From the NCBI RefSeq assembly GCF_000426525.1, contig NZ_KE384533.1, positions 536,562-600,561 on the forward strand: DNA of 64,000 nucleotides. Direction: 5' to 3'. The first letter of the stretch is position 1; the number at the start of each line of letters is the position of its first letter. Made by a program: the position numbers and the translations under genes. This document shows, one piece after another, positions 47,659 to 56,803 of this stretch. The notes under the pieces were generated by a model that made no database searches, was not told where the DNA came from, and saw only the letters and a list, made by a program, of their open reading frames with translations. Source of the DNA: Nocardioides alkalitolerans DSM 16699. GTDB taxonomy: Bacteria > Actinomycetota > Actinomycetes > Propionibacteriales > Nocardioidaceae.

Positions 47659-49115
47659 CCCTGCGCGGCTGACGCCGGCGGCACCGGCCGCACCGGCGGC
47701 GGCCCGTACGCCCCGTACCCGGGGTCGTCGAGCGCGTCGCGCCGTACGGGGTCGAACGACGGCATCGCCACCTCCCGCACCACGAGGGCGACGAGGGCGA
47801 CGATCGCCGCGAGCCGCACGAGCGTGACGACGACCAGGGGTCCCTCGACGTCCTCGGACCCCGACCGCAGGTAGCCCGCGACCGTCCACCACACGACGAG
47901 CGCGGCGACGACCTCGGTGGTCTGCCACAGCGCGAGGGCCCCGAGGCGGGGGCGCGCGAGCACCGCGAGCGGCAGCAGCAGGAGCGCGTGCTCCGGACCG
48001 GACCCGAGCAGCACCACCCCGACCGCCACGAGCAGCAGGGCCACCTGCTCGGTGCGCGGCGGACGCGGCGCGAGACGCACCAGCGCGAGCATCGCGCCCG
48101 CCCACAGCACCAGCACGACGAGCGCGACGGCCGCGTACGACGGGAGCCCGCCCGTCGCCTGCTCGACCACGTACCTCAGCGAGCCCGGCCGGGCGTCGGC
48201 GTCGAGCGCGGCGGCCCAGCCGGCACGCCACCGGCTCGGCCCCGTGACGATCGCCGGGAGGCTCACCACGAGCCAGGTGGTGACGGCGACGAGGCCCGTC
48301 TGCGCGGCCGGCAGCAGGCGGGAGCGGTCACCGGTCACGGCGCTCAGCAGCACGGCGAGCACGACGAGCCAGGGGCTCCACGCCAGGGTGGTCGCCGCAC
48401 CGAGCATCAGGCCGCCGACCACCGACCGACCACGCCGGCAGGCGAGCAGGCCGCCGACGGCGAGGGCGACGCCCACGAGGGCCACGTCGACGAGCGCACC
48501 GATCAGGAGCACCGGCGCCACCGCCACGAGCGCGCCGTCCCAGGGCCGCCGACGGCGGTGGCGGGCGACCGCGACGACGAGCGCGAGCGCCGCGGCGCCC
48601 ACGACGGCGGCCGTGACCACCAGCAGGGAGCGCGCCTCGCCCGCGACACCGTCCTCGGTCGGGAGGTCGCCGACGGGCCGCAGGGCGCGGGCGTCCAGGG
48701 TGGCGGCGTCGTGCGGGGCCACGAGGTCCGCCAGCCCGGCGCGGAGGTACGTCGCCCCGGCCAGCGCGTGGCCGGGCCCGACGTCGTACCGGGTGCCTGC
48801 GTCGTCCTCGCCGCCGAAGGCGTCCCCGTACGGCCACAGCCCCTCCGCGCCGCCGCTGCCGACGTACGACGCGGGCAGTGACGAGAAGCAGGGCGCCGAG
48901 GCCGAGGCGTCCACGTCGGTCCAGGTGTCGGGGTCGGGGCAGCCGTGGCGTGCCAGCAGCCCGGCCAGCACCGCGAGGCCGGCCAGCACCGCCGCGACGA
49001 GGAGCGGGCTCCACCACCGGGTGCGGCCGTGATGACCGGCGGATCCCCCGAGCCCCTCGCTGAGCAGGGCGACGCCGCGGTCGTCCCGGCTGGGGGCGGC
49101 GTCGCTCCCGCTCAC
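47619..49115 (-). CDS. GT-C-like polytopic membrane protein (Rv0051/GT87-type)
   Basis: 498 residues with about eleven helices and a large external loop after the first (CPDPDTWTDVDASASAP, GLWPYGDAFGGEDDAGTRYDV). The loop acid residues and the position next to a class A PBP gene match the Rv0051 gene of Mycobacterium tuberculosis, a member of the mannosyltransferase-like DUF2029/GT87 group. It probably transfers a sugar from a polyprenyl carrier; this is inference. It starts 10 bp after the PBP gene stop and shares its operon. Confidence 0.78.
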   Translation of the reverse strand: MSGSDAAPSRDDRGVALLSEGLGGSAGHHGRTRWWSPLLVAAVLAGLAVLAGLLARHGCPDPDTWTDVDASASAPCFSSLPASYVGSGGAEGLWPYGDAFGGEDDAGTRYDVGPGHALAGATYLRAGLADLVAPHDAATLDARALRPVGDLPTEDGVAGEARSLLVVTAAVVGAAALALVVAVARHRRRRPWDGALVAVAPVLLIGALVDVALVGVALAVGGLLACRRGRSVVGGLMLGAATTLAWSPWLVVLAVLLSAVTGDRSRLLPAAQTGLVAVTTWLVVSLPAIVTGPSRWRAGWAAALDADARPGSLRYVVEQATGGLPSYAAVALVVLVLWAGAMLALVRLAPRPPRTEQVALLLVAVGVVLLGSGPEHALLLLPLAVLARPRLGALALWQTTEVVAALVVWWTVAGYLRSGSEDVEGPLVVVTLVRLAAIVALVALVVREVAMPSFDPVRRDALDDPGYGAYGPPPVRPVPPASAAQGQETTTRSNDVAV

Positions 49116-49125
49116 GGCGTGGTGC

Positions 49126-51438
49126 TCAGTCCTCGCGGCCGGGCGCGGTCGTCGGGCGCGGGACGACCGGCACGCTCGGCTCCTCCGACGGAGTGGGCTC
49201 CACCGGGGGCTCCTCGGTCGGCGGCACGGTCGGCTCAGGAGCCGGCGGCTCCGTCGCGGGGGGCTCCTCGGGCGGGGCCGTGGTCGGCGGGGCCGTCGTG
49301 CTCGGGGGAGCCGACGAGCTCGGCGCGGGCTCGTCGTCGTCACCGCCACCACCGCCGCCACCACCGCCGGTGCTCGGCGCGGACGGCGGGTCGTAGCCGT
49401 CCGGGGCGTCGCCGTCGACGTACACCGGGTCCGGGAAGTCCAGCTCCTCGGAGTCACCCAGGGCGAGGTCCATCACGGACGTCCAGGTGCGGGCCGGGAA
49501 GCGGCCGCCGAAGAACTCGGGCAGGTAGCCGTCGAGGGCCTCCCGGCCGGTGCCGCGCACGTAGGTCACGGCGGTCGCGAGCTGCGGGGTGTAGCCGACG
49601 AACCACGACGACGACACGTCGCCGTCGGCGTTCGTGGCCGTACCCGTCTTGCCCGCGGCCGGGCGGCCGAGCTCCCGGGCGGCGGTGCCGCTGCCGGTCC
49701 GGACCACCTGCTGCAGCGCGTACGACACGTCGGCCGCCACGTCGGAGGGGATCGCGCGCTCGGGCGCCGCCTCGTGCTCGTACTTCACCGTGCCGAAGCG
49801 GTCGGTCACCCGCTCGACGACGTAGACGTCGTTGCGCACGCCGTCGTTGGCGATGGTGCCGTAGGCCGAGGCCATGTTGATCGGGCTGACGTCGCCCGAG
49901 CCGAGCGAGACGCCGATGTTGTTGTCGATGCCGCGCGAGACGTCGGGGATGCCGTACGGGCTGCCCTCGTTCGACGGGATGCCCATGTCGTTGGCGGCGG
50001 CCAGGATCTTGTCGGGGCCGTCCTCCATCGCCTCGGTCATGTCGATGAACGCGGTGTTGACCGAGTCCTCGGTGGCCTTGAGCAGGCTCACCCGCCCGTA
50101 GTCCGTGTCGCCCTGGTTCTCGATCTCCGAGCCGTCCTCGAGCTCGTACGGCGAGTTGCCCTGGAACGAGTCGCGCAGCGAGAAGCCGTCCATGATGCCC
50201 GCGGCCACGGCGAACGCCTTGAACGTCGAGCCGGGCTGCACGAGCGAAGACGCCCAGTTGATCTCGGACTCGAGGAAGTCCTGGCCTCCGTAAAAGCCGC
50301 GCAGGGCGCCGGTCGCCGGCTCGACGGTGGCGACGCCGACGTGCAGCTCCTCGTCCGAGAAGCCCTCGGGAAACTCCTCGGCGACGCCGTCGCGGGCGGC
50401 GTTCATCACCGAGCCGACGAAGGTGGTGGTGACCCGGAGGCCACCGCCGTCGATCTCCTCCTCGCTGAAGCCGAGGTCGACGAGCTCGTCGCGCACGAGG
50501 CGCAGCATGTGGCCGCGCTGGCCGCCGTACGCGCTCTCGCTCTCGATGACGGGGAACTCCGGCAGCCCGGCCCCGGCCTCCTCGGCCTCCTCCGGCGAGA
50601 TGTCGCCGGCCTCGACCATGCCGTCGAGCACGTACTGGTAGCGGCCCTCGAGGCGCTCCAGCGCGTCCTCGCCGTTGGCGGGGTCGAAGCGCGTCGGGTT
50701 GTTGATCACCGACGAGAGCACGACCGACTGCGGGAGCGTCAGGTCGGCGGCGTCGACGGCGAAGAACGCCTGCGCGGCCGCCTGCACGCCGTACGCACCA
50801 CGGCCGAAGTAGATGGTGTTGAGGTAGCCCTCGAGGATCTGCTCCTTGTCGAGCTGGCGCTGGATCTTCAGCGAGAGCAGCGCCTCGCGCGCCTTGCGGG
50901 TCCAGGTGCGGTCCTGCGTCAGGTAGAGGATCTTCACGTACTGCTGCGTGATCGTCGACGCGCCCTGGGTCGCGTTGCCCTGGGCGTTCGAGAAGGCGGC
51001 GCGCAGGATGCCGCGCGGGTCGATGCCCTGGTTGGTCCAGAAGGTGCGGTCCTCCGCGGCCACGACCGCGTTGCGCAGCACCTCGGGCATCGTGTCGTAG
51101 GAGATCGACTCGCGGTTCTGCGTCGCGAACGAGCCGACCTCGTTCTCGCCGTCGGCGTAGTAGATGAAGCTCGTCTGCGTCTGGAAGTCCTTGTTCGGGT
51201 CGGGGATCTCCGTCTTCTGGTAGGCGATGACGAACGTCGCGACCGCGACCAGCGCCAGCGCGAGGAAGATCGTGGTGCCCCAGAGGAGCACCCGCTTCCA
51301 CCAGGCGCGCTTCGGCTTCTTCTCCTTGCCGTCCTTGCCGCGGCCCCGGCGGGGGCCGGTGCCGGCGGATCCGGAGGGACCGGTGGAGCCGCGGGTGTTG
51401 CCGGTGGGGTGCCCGTCGGCGCGGCGCTTGCCAGCCAT
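49126..51438 (-). CDS. Class A penicillin-binding protein (bifunctional, PonA-type)
   Basis: 770 residues. A basic cytoplasmic head, one helix (VLLWGTTIFLALALVAVATFVI region, 44-66), a GT51 transglycosylase domain (VVAAEDRTFWTNQGID, GASTITQQYVK, EGYLNTIYFGRGAYG) and a transpeptidase domain with SLVQPGSTFKAF (active Ser), EDSVNTAF and AAGKTGTATN. The last 100 residues are Pro/Thr/Ser/Glu-rich. It polymerises and cross-links peptidoglycan. ATG at 51438 follows GGAGGA. The context PBP-GT-C-PadR-ino1 is as in M. tuberculosis. Confidence 0.94.
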   Translation of the reverse strand: MAGKRRADGHPTGNTRGSTGPSGSAGTGPRRGRGKDGKEKKPKRAWWKRVLLWGTTIFLALALVAVATFVIAYQKTEIPDPNKDFQTQTSFIYYADGENEVGSFATQNRESISYDTMPEVLRNAVVAAEDRTFWTNQGIDPRGILRAAFSNAQGNATQGASTITQQYVKILYLTQDRTWTRKAREALLSLKIQRQLDKEQILEGYLNTIYFGRGAYGVQAAAQAFFAVDAADLTLPQSVVLSSVINNPTRFDPANGEDALERLEGRYQYVLDGMVEAGDISPEEAEEAGAGLPEFPVIESESAYGGQRGHMLRLVRDELVDLGFSEEEIDGGGLRVTTTFVGSVMNAARDGVAEEFPEGFSDEELHVGVATVEPATGALRGFYGGQDFLESEINWASSLVQPGSTFKAFAVAAGIMDGFSLRDSFQGNSPYELEDGSEIENQGDTDYGRVSLLKATEDSVNTAFIDMTEAMEDGPDKILAAANDMGIPSNEGSPYGIPDVSRGIDNNIGVSLGSGDVSPINMASAYGTIANDGVRNDVYVVERVTDRFGTVKYEHEAAPERAIPSDVAADVSYALQQVVRTGSGTAARELGRPAAGKTGTATNADGDVSSSWFVGYTPQLATAVTYVRGTGREALDGYLPEFFGGRFPARTWTSVMDLALGDSEELDFPDPVYVDGDAPDGYDPPSAPSTGGGGGGGGGDDDEPAPSSSAPPSTTAPPTTAPPEEPPATEPPAPEPTVPPTEEPPVEPTPSEEPSVPVVPRPTTAPGRED

Positions 51439-51698
51439 CGTCGGCTTCCTCCTGCTTGGTGCGGGGACGTTCGGGGGGACGCGCAGCCGTGGTGCCGGGG
51501 GGGTGCTGCGCGGGTCGTGCGGGGGTCTGCGGGCCGTGCTGCGGGCACGCGACCGGCGCGAAACCTGGGCCAGAGTACGCAACCGCCCTGTGGCGCCCGA
51601 TTCGTACGCGCCCGGCCCGGCGGCCGGGGTGCCGCATCGGGGGTGGCGAGGGGCCGCCGGCGACATGCGACGTACGACACCCCGACACCCGGGGTTCA

Positions 51699-51724
51699 CT
51701 ATCGCGGATATATCGGTACGATAG
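51699..51724 (+). promoter_or_regulatory. PadR operator candidate and -10 box
   Basis: CTATCG (51699-51704) and CGATAG (51719-51724) form an inverted repeat with a 14-base spacer. TACGAT (51717-51722) is a -10 box 7 nt before the padR ATG, so the right arm overlies it; autoregulation by PadR is likely. Confidence 0.55.
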
Positions 51725-51729
51725 ATCGC

Positions 51730-52317
51730 ATGGCACGTCGCGGGGAGACCATCGAGCTAGCAGTCCTCGGACTGCTGCACGAGGCACCCATGCACGGCTA
51801 CGAGCTGCGCAAGCGGCTCAACCTCATGCTCGGGTGGGGGCGACTGCTGTCCTTCGGGTCGCTCTACCCCGCGCTGAAGCGGATGGTGCGGGACGGTCTG
51901 ATCACGGAGACGACCGTCTCGACCACCCCGGTCACCCGTCGGCCTCGCATCGTCTACGAGGTGACCGAGGAAGGCAGGCTCGAGTTCAAGCGCCTGATGT
52001 CAGAGGCAGGTCCTGCTGCCTGGGAGGACGACACCTTCGGCATCCGCTTCGCCTTCTTCAGCCGCACCGACATGGAGATCCGCCTGCGGGTCCTCGAAGG
52101 TCGTCGGACGCGGTTGCAGGAGCGGCTCGACAGGGTCCAGAACGACCTGAGCCGCACCCAGAAGGAGGTCGACCAGTACGCCGCGGAGCTCCAGCGCCAC
52201 GGCGTCGAGTCGGTCGAACGGGAGGTCCGCTGGCTGTCGGACCTCATCGACGCGGAGCGAGAGCGTCCGCCGTCGGCACCACTCACGCCGGACGGCGAGC
52301 AGCCTCGCACCATCTGA
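51730..52317 (+). CDS. PadR-family regulator (long type) upstream of ino1
   Basis: 195 residues. Winged helix: ELAVLGLLHEAPMHGYELRKRL, FGSLYPALKRMVRDGLI and RIVYEVTEEGRLEFKRLM. A C-terminal helical Vir-type domain follows, with a coiled coil (RLQERLDRVQNDLSRTQKEV, 125-160). It corresponds in position and size to the PadR gene beside ino1 in M. tuberculosis (Rv0047c). It is probably autoregulated through 51699-51724. A leaderless start at 51730 is likely. Confidence 0.88.
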   Translation: MARRGETIELAVLGLLHEAPMHGYELRKRLNLMLGWGRLLSFGSLYPALKRMVRDGLITETTVSTTPVTRRPRIVYEVTEEGRLEFKRLMSEAGPAAWEDDTFGIRFAFFSRTDMEIRLRVLEGRRTRLQERLDRVQNDLSRTQKEVDQYAAELQRHGVESVEREVRWLSDLIDAERERPPSAPLTPDGEQPRTI

Positions 52318-52405
52318 TCAGCGGGCCGGGTCATCCGACCACGGCCTACCCACCCCAGAGCAGACACACATGTCAGGCTCCAGGAGAGCAGCAAAGGAGA
52401 GCCCC

Positions 52406-53491
52406 ATGGGTTCGGTTCGAGTAGCGATCGTGGGCGTCGGCAACTGCGCGACGTCCCTGATCCAGGGCGTCGAGTACTACAAGGACGCCGACCCCGCCGG
52501 CGGAGTCCCGGGGCTGATGCACGTCGTCTTCGGTGACTACCACGTCAACGACGTCGAGTTCGTCGCCGCGTTCGACGTCGACGCCAAGAAGGTCGGCTTC
52601 GACCTCTCCGAGGCCACGCAGGCCTCCGAGAACAACACCATCAAGATCTGCGACGTCCCGCCGCTCGGCGTGACCGTCCAGCGCGGCCCGACCCTCGACG
52701 GTCTGGGCAAGTACTACCGCGAGACGATCGAGGAGTCCGACGCCGAGGCGGTCGACGTCGTCGCCGTGCTCCGCGAGACCCAGGCCGACGTCCTCGTCTC
52801 CTACCTCCCGGTGGGTTCCGAGGCGGCCGACAAGTTCTACGCGCAGGCGGCCATCGACGCCGGCGTCGCGTTCGTGAACGCGCTGCCCGTCTTCATCGCC
52901 TCCGACCCCGAGTGGGCCGAGAAGTTCCGCGTCGCGGGCGTCCCGATCGTCGGCGACGACATCAAGAGCCAGGTCGGCGCCACCATCACCCACCGCGTGA
53001 TGGCGAAGCTGTTCGAGGACCGCGGCGTCGCGCTGGACCGCACCTACCAGCTCAACGTCGGCGGCAACATGGACTTCAAGAACATGCTCGAGCGCGAGCG
53101 CCTGGAGTCCAAGAAGGTCTCGAAGACGCAGGCCGTCACGTCGAACCTCACCGGCACGCTGTCGGGCAAGGTCCACGACAAGAACGTCCACATCGGCCCG
53201 TCCGACTACGTCGCGTGGCTCGACGACCGCAAGTGGGCCTACGTCCGCCTCGAGGGTCGCGCCTTCGGTGACGCCCCCATCAACCTGGAGTACAAGCTCG
53301 AGGTCTGGGACTCGCCGAACTCGGCCGGCATCATCATCGACGCGATCCGCGCGGCGAAGATCGCCAAGGACCGCGGCATCGGTGGCCCGATCATCTCGGC
53401 GTCGTCCTACCTGATGAAGTCCCCGCCGGTGCAGCTCCCCGACGACGAGGGTCGCCGACGCGTCGAGGCCTTCATCCGCGGCGAGGAGTGA
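52406..53491 (+). CDS. ino1: Inositol-3-phosphate synthase
   Basis: 361 residues. NAD-binding GVGNCATSLIQGVEYY, then VFGDYHVNDVEFVAAFDVD, SYLPVGSEAADKFYAQAA, KSQVGATITHRV and the catalytic region NVGGNMDFKNM with KVHDKNVHIGPSDYVAWL are all as in actinobacterial Ino1. It converts glucose-6-phosphate to inositol-3-phosphate, the precursor of phosphatidylinositol and mycothiol. ATG at 52406 follows AAAGGAGAG. It lies 88 bp after padR and ends at a strong terminator. Confidence 0.95.
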   Translation: MGSVRVAIVGVGNCATSLIQGVEYYKDADPAGGVPGLMHVVFGDYHVNDVEFVAAFDVDAKKVGFDLSEATQASENNTIKICDVPPLGVTVQRGPTLDGLGKYYRETIEESDAEAVDVVAVLRETQADVLVSYLPVGSEAADKFYAQAAIDAGVAFVNALPVFIASDPEWAEKFRVAGVPIVGDDIKSQVGATITHRVMAKLFEDRGVALDRTYQLNVGGNMDFKNMLERERLESKKVSKTQAVTSNLTGTLSGKVHDKNVHIGPSDYVAWLDDRKWAYVRLEGRAFGDAPINLEYKLEVWDSPNSAGIIIDAIRAAKIAKDRGIGGPIISASSYLMKSPPVQLPDDEGRRRVEAFIRGEE

Positions 53492-53524
53492 CCTCACCGG
53501 TCTAGCTCCACCCCGTACGACGCA

Positions 53525-53559
53525 CAGCGCCCCGCAGGTCGATGACCTGCGGGGCGCTG
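53525..53559. terminator. Perfect 16-bp stem terminator after ino1
   Basis: CAGCGCCCCGCAGGTC (53525-53540), a 3-base loop GAT and the exact complement (53544-53559) lie between the ends of ino1 (53491) and the convergent AIM24 gene (53614), so it may serve both. Confidence 0.88.
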
Positions 53560-53613
53560 TCGTGCCCGGGGCCTGCCCGGCACGGGTCGAAGCGGGTCAG
53601 CCGGCCAGCCGGC

Positions 53614-54279
53614 TCAGCCGGGGGTGACGGCGCTCCACTCGAACGCCTGGACCACGACGAACCCGGCGCCCTGGAAGACGTACTGGAGCGCCTCCCCGGT
53701 GCCGCCGCGCAGCATCGAGCCCATGTTCATGCTGTTGTGGACGCCCGGCAACAGGTTGGCCGACCAGCACACGGCGGCGTTGGAGTCGACGTACACGGGG
53801 CCCTGCGAGCAGTCGAGCACGACCGGTCGGCCGACGACGTTGATCGCCACGGTGCCGGTGCCGCCGATGGTGGTGTTGAAGAGGCCCGCGCCCATGATGC
53901 CGGCGCCCTTGGTGCGGTTGATGTCCCACTGCAGCGTGGCGTCGAAGGCCAGCAGGTTGCGGGCGTTGATCGAGATGCCCTCGTTCTCGAGGTGCATCAG
54001 GTTCACGTAGCCCGCCTGGTCGGCGAAGAACACCTGGCCCTGGCCCGAGACGCGCATCAGCGCCAGGTTCTCGCTCGTCAGCACCTTCTTGGCGAGCTTG
54101 GCGACACTGCCGGAGCCCTCGTGGGTGAAGGTGATGTTGCCCTGGTAGGCGACCATCGAGCCCTTCGCGGCGAGGACGTCGGGGCCGAAGCCCACCCGGA
54201 GCATCTGCGGGTTCTGGAGCACGTAGCGCTCGTTGCTGGTCTGGGGCAGGTTGTCCTGCGCGAAGAGTTCGCTTCTCAT
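53614..54279 (-). CDS. AIM24-family protein
   Basis: 221 residues with a beta-barrel-like repeat pattern: VLAAKGSMVAYQGNITFTHEG, GQVFFADQAGYVNLMHLENEG, ISINARNLLAFDATLQWDI and PVYVDSNAAVCWSANLLPG. These are typical of the AIM24 (TIGR00266-like) family of unknown biochemical role. ATG at 54279 has a CAGAGT -10-like box 7 nt upstream; a GTG three codons earlier is in frame. Confidence 0.85.
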   Translation of the reverse strand: MRSELFAQDNLPQTSNERYVLQNPQMLRVGFGPDVLAAKGSMVAYQGNITFTHEGSGSVAKLAKKVLTSENLALMRVSGQGQVFFADQAGYVNLMHLENEGISINARNLLAFDATLQWDINRTKGAGIMGAGLFNTTIGGTGTVAINVVGRPVVLDCSQGPVYVDSNAAVCWSANLLPGVHNSMNMGSMLRGGTGEALQYVFQGAGFVVVQAFEWSAVTPG

Positions 54280-54384
54280 GCCGCGCACTCTGCCCGACCG
54301 CGGGCCCCCTCAACCAGATTTCGGCACGGGTGCGCCGCGGGTCATCCCCAGGTCAGGGGTGGTGGAGCGCGCCGGGGCGCCCGG

Positions 54385-54858
54385 TCAGCCCGCGCGCTCG
54401 GCCTCGCGCTTGATCTTCGCCAGCGTCTGGCGCATGCCGGCGAGCAGCTCGTCCTGGAACGACTCCTGACCGCCCATGACGGCGCCGACGAGCTTGTCGG
54501 AGACCGCGGTGGTGCCCTGCGGCGTCGTACGACGCTGGGTCACCCGCGTGCCGGAGGCCGTGGGCTCGAGGTGGAACGCCCAGATCGTCTTGTTGTCGAG
54601 CACCCGGAACGCGAACTCGGAGTGGGGCTCGAAGCGCACGACCTTCGAGCGCGTGGGCCACACGAGCAGGCCGCGGCGGTTCACGTTGAGCAGGAGCGAG
54701 CCGAGCCGGACCGGACCCCGCGTGAACGACCGGAGGACCTGCGGGCTCCACTCCGACATCCGCGGCAGGTCGGAGACGAGCGACCAGACCGTCGCCGGGG
54801 GCGCGTCGATCTCGATGGACTCCTCGAGCAGGGGCTTGACGGTTCCGGTGGCGGGCAT
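54385..54858 (-). CDS. SRPBCC-family protein
   Basis: 157 residues of START-like fold: LEESIEIDAPPATVWSLVSDLPRMSEWSP, SEFAFRVLDNKTIWAFHLEP and a long C-terminal helix with KREAERAG. Ligand unknown. ATG at 54858 was chosen over one 13 codons earlier because GGAG lies upstream and the fold begins right after it. Confidence 0.83.
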   Translation of the reverse strand: MPATGTVKPLLEESIEIDAPPATVWSLVSDLPRMSEWSPQVLRSFTRGPVRLGSLLLNVNRRGLLVWPTRSKVVRFEPHSEFAFRVLDNKTIWAFHLEPTASGTRVTQRRTTPQGTTAVSDKLVGAVMGGQESFQDELLAGMRQTLAKIKREAERAG

Positions 54859-54936
54859 GGCGCTACTCCGTTGGTCGGCGGGGCTGGTGCCGCGCACGCT
54901 ACTGAACGGGCGTCAACAAGGCAAGGGTGGGCGCGC

Positions 54937-55017
54937 GTCGTACCGATCGCGCGGGCGAGCGCGTGTCGTACCGATCGCGGTAGGAGACACCCGTGTCACG
55001 GGTACGAGGTACCGCGA
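54937..55017. repeat. Family A palindrome, copy 2, with a 15-bp direct repeat
   Basis: Outer arms TCGCGGTA (54975-54982) and TACCGCGA (55010-55017) enclose ACCCGTG, a one-base spacer and CACGGGT (54989-55003). The layout equals copy 1 at 12402-12452, and the inner stem differs by a compensated base pair. A 15-bp direct repeat (54937-54951 and 54965-54979) precedes it. It lies in the 304-bp gap 3' of the leftward pcnB gene. Confidence 0.82.
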
Positions 55018-55071
55018 AGGGCGCACCCGGGGCCCGGCCGGGTCTCCCGACCCGACTTCTGCGGTGCTGTG

Positions 55072-55125
55072 GTGTCCGAGTGCGCGTCCTGACGCATGTG
55101 CAGCAGCTCGGACACCGCGTTACAC
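55072..55125. repeat. Family B inverted repeat, copy 2 (degenerate)
   Basis: GTGTCCGAG (55072-55080) pairs with CTCGGACAC (55107-55115). The 17-mer 55109-55125 is identical to the right outer arm of copy 1 at 14419-14435, but the left partner is shortened. It lies 38 bp after the pcnB stop on the minus strand. No gene is seen in 54859-55162. Confidence 0.8.
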
Positions 55126-55162
55126 GTGGCCGCGGCGGGGCGGCGACGGGCCAGCCCCGGCC

Positions 55163-56698
55163 TCAGGCCCGGCGCTGCTCCCACCAGGCGAGCAGGGCGG
55201 CGCGGGCGACGTCGTACGACGCGGGGCCCTCGTCGAGGCGCAGGTCCAGGAGGAACTTGTAGGCCTCGCCGACCTCGCGGCCCGGTCCGACGCTGAGGAT
55301 CTCCATGATCTGGTTGCCGTCGAGGTCCGGCCGGATGGCGGCCAGCTCCTCCTCCTCGCCCAGGCGCTCGATGCGGCGCTCGAGCTCGTCGTACGTGCGG
55401 CGGAGCCGGTCGGCCTTGCGCTTGTTGCGCGTCGTGCAGTCGGCCCGCGTGAGGATGTGGAGGCGGGTGATCTGGTCGCCGGCGTCGCGCACGTAGCGGC
55501 GGACGGCGGAGTCGGTCCAGTCGCCGTCGCCGTACCCGTGGAAGCGCAGGTGAAGCTCGACCAGCTTCGACACGTCCTCGATCTGCTCGCTCGAGAACCG
55601 CAGCGCCTTCATGCGCTTGCGCGTCATCTTGGCGCCCACGACGTCGTGGTGGTGGAAGGTCACGGTGCCGTCGTCGAGGAAGCGCCGGGTGCGGGGCTTG
55701 CCGATGTCGTGGATGAGCGCGGCGAACCGCACGACGAAGTCGGGCCGCACGGGCTCGCCCTCGGGGGTCAGGCGGTGCTCGAGCTCGATGGCCTGCTCGA
55801 GCACGGTGAGGGAGTGCTCGTAGACGTCCTTGTGGCGGTGGTGCTCGTCGCGCTCCAGCTGCAGCGCCGGCAGCTCCGGCAGCACGCGCGCGGCGAGCCC
55901 GGTCTCGACGAGGAGGGCCAGGCCGCGGCGCGGGTACGGCGAGCAGACCAGCTTCACGAGCTCGTCACGGACGCGCTCGGCCGAGATGACGTCGATGCGC
56001 TCCGCCATGGCGGTCATGGCCGCGACCACGTCGGGGGCGACCTCGAAGCCGAGCTGGGCGGCGAACCGCGCGGCCCGCATCATGCGCAGCGGGTCGTCGG
56101 AGAAGGAGTCCTCGGGCGTGCCCGGCGTGCGGATGACCCGGTGGGCGAGGTCGGTGATCCCGCCGTACGGGTCCTCGAAGACGCGGTCGGGCACCGAGAC
56201 GGCCATCGCGTTGACGGTGAAGTCGCGGCGCACGAGGTCGCCGGCGAGGTCGTCGCCGTACGCGACCTCGGGCTTGCGGGAGTCCGGCGTGTAGACCTCG
56301 GTGCGGAACGTCGTGATCTCGATCTGCCAGTCGTCCTTGCGGCAGCCGATGGTGCCGAAGGCGCGGCCGATGTCCCACACGGCGTCGGCCCACCCCTTGA
56401 CCAGGCGCTCGACCACCTCCGGGCGGGCGGACGTCGTGAAGTCGAGGTCGTTCTGCAGGCGACCGAGCATCGCGTCGCGCACGGGCCCGCCCACGAGGTG
56501 GAGGCTGTGGCCCGCGGCGACGAAGCGCTCCCCGAGCTCGTCGACCACGGCACCGATCCGCGTCAGCTCGGTCGCGACCCGGCGCTGCACCTCGACCATC
56601 GACAGCGCCTCGCCCGTGACATCGCCCGCGACGCCCGAGGGGGCGGCGGTGAAGGTCGCGGAGGCGGGCTCGGTAGGGCGGGGCGAGGCGTCGGGCAC
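55163..56698 (-). CDS. pcnB: CCA tRNA nucleotidyltransferase (HD-domain, PcnB-type)
   Basis: 511 residues. The polymerase-beta head has HLVGGPVRDAMLGRLQNDLDFTTSA, with the metal Asp pair, followed by RRDFTVNAMAVSVPD and DDPLRMMRAARFAAQLGF. An HD domain (FAALIHDIGKPRTRRF) and the C-terminal helices complete the actinobacterial form. It adds or repairs the CCA end of tRNAs. TAGAGT (reverse strand, 56707-56712) lies 8 nt before the GTG at 56698, which was chosen as a leaderless start. It is divergent from the DUF6049 gene. Confidence 0.92.
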   Translation of the reverse strand: MPDASPRPTEPASATFTAAPSGVAGDVTGEALSMVEVQRRVATELTRIGAVVDELGERFVAAGHSLHLVGGPVRDAMLGRLQNDLDFTTSARPEVVERLVKGWADAVWDIGRAFGTIGCRKDDWQIEITTFRTEVYTPDSRKPEVAYGDDLAGDLVRRDFTVNAMAVSVPDRVFEDPYGGITDLAHRVIRTPGTPEDSFSDDPLRMMRAARFAAQLGFEVAPDVVAAMTAMAERIDVISAERVRDELVKLVCSPYPRRGLALLVETGLAARVLPELPALQLERDEHHRHKDVYEHSLTVLEQAIELEHRLTPEGEPVRPDFVVRFAALIHDIGKPRTRRFLDDGTVTFHHHDVVGAKMTRKRMKALRFSSEQIEDVSKLVELHLRFHGYGDGDWTDSAVRRYVRDAGDQITRLHILTRADCTTRNKRKADRLRRTYDELERRIERLGEEEELAAIRPDLDGNQIMEILSVGPGREVGEAYKFLLDLRLDEGPASYDVARAALLAWWEQRRA

Positions 56699-56790
56699 GA
56701 CGAGCCACTCTAGTGCCAGCGCCCCGGAACCCGTCGGAGAGAGTGGGCGACCACACCAGCGGGGTGACGGGTCCACCTGCCGCCCTCCCT

Positions 56791-56796
56791 TAGAGT
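56791..56796 (+). promoter_or_regulatory. -10 box of the DUF6049-murJ-sigM operon (leaderless)
   Basis: TAGAGT ends 7 nt before the ATG at 56804. It lies within 80 bp of the pcnB -10 box on the other strand, so the two promoters diverge from one short region. Confidence 0.5.
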
Positions 56797-56803
56797 CGTC
56801 GCC

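Noticed and set aside
53614..56698. Rearrangement joining ino1 and pcnB blocks
   Set aside because: The blocks lie apart in M. tuberculosis, but from memory Streptomyces has the same contiguous order as this window, so no special event is needed.
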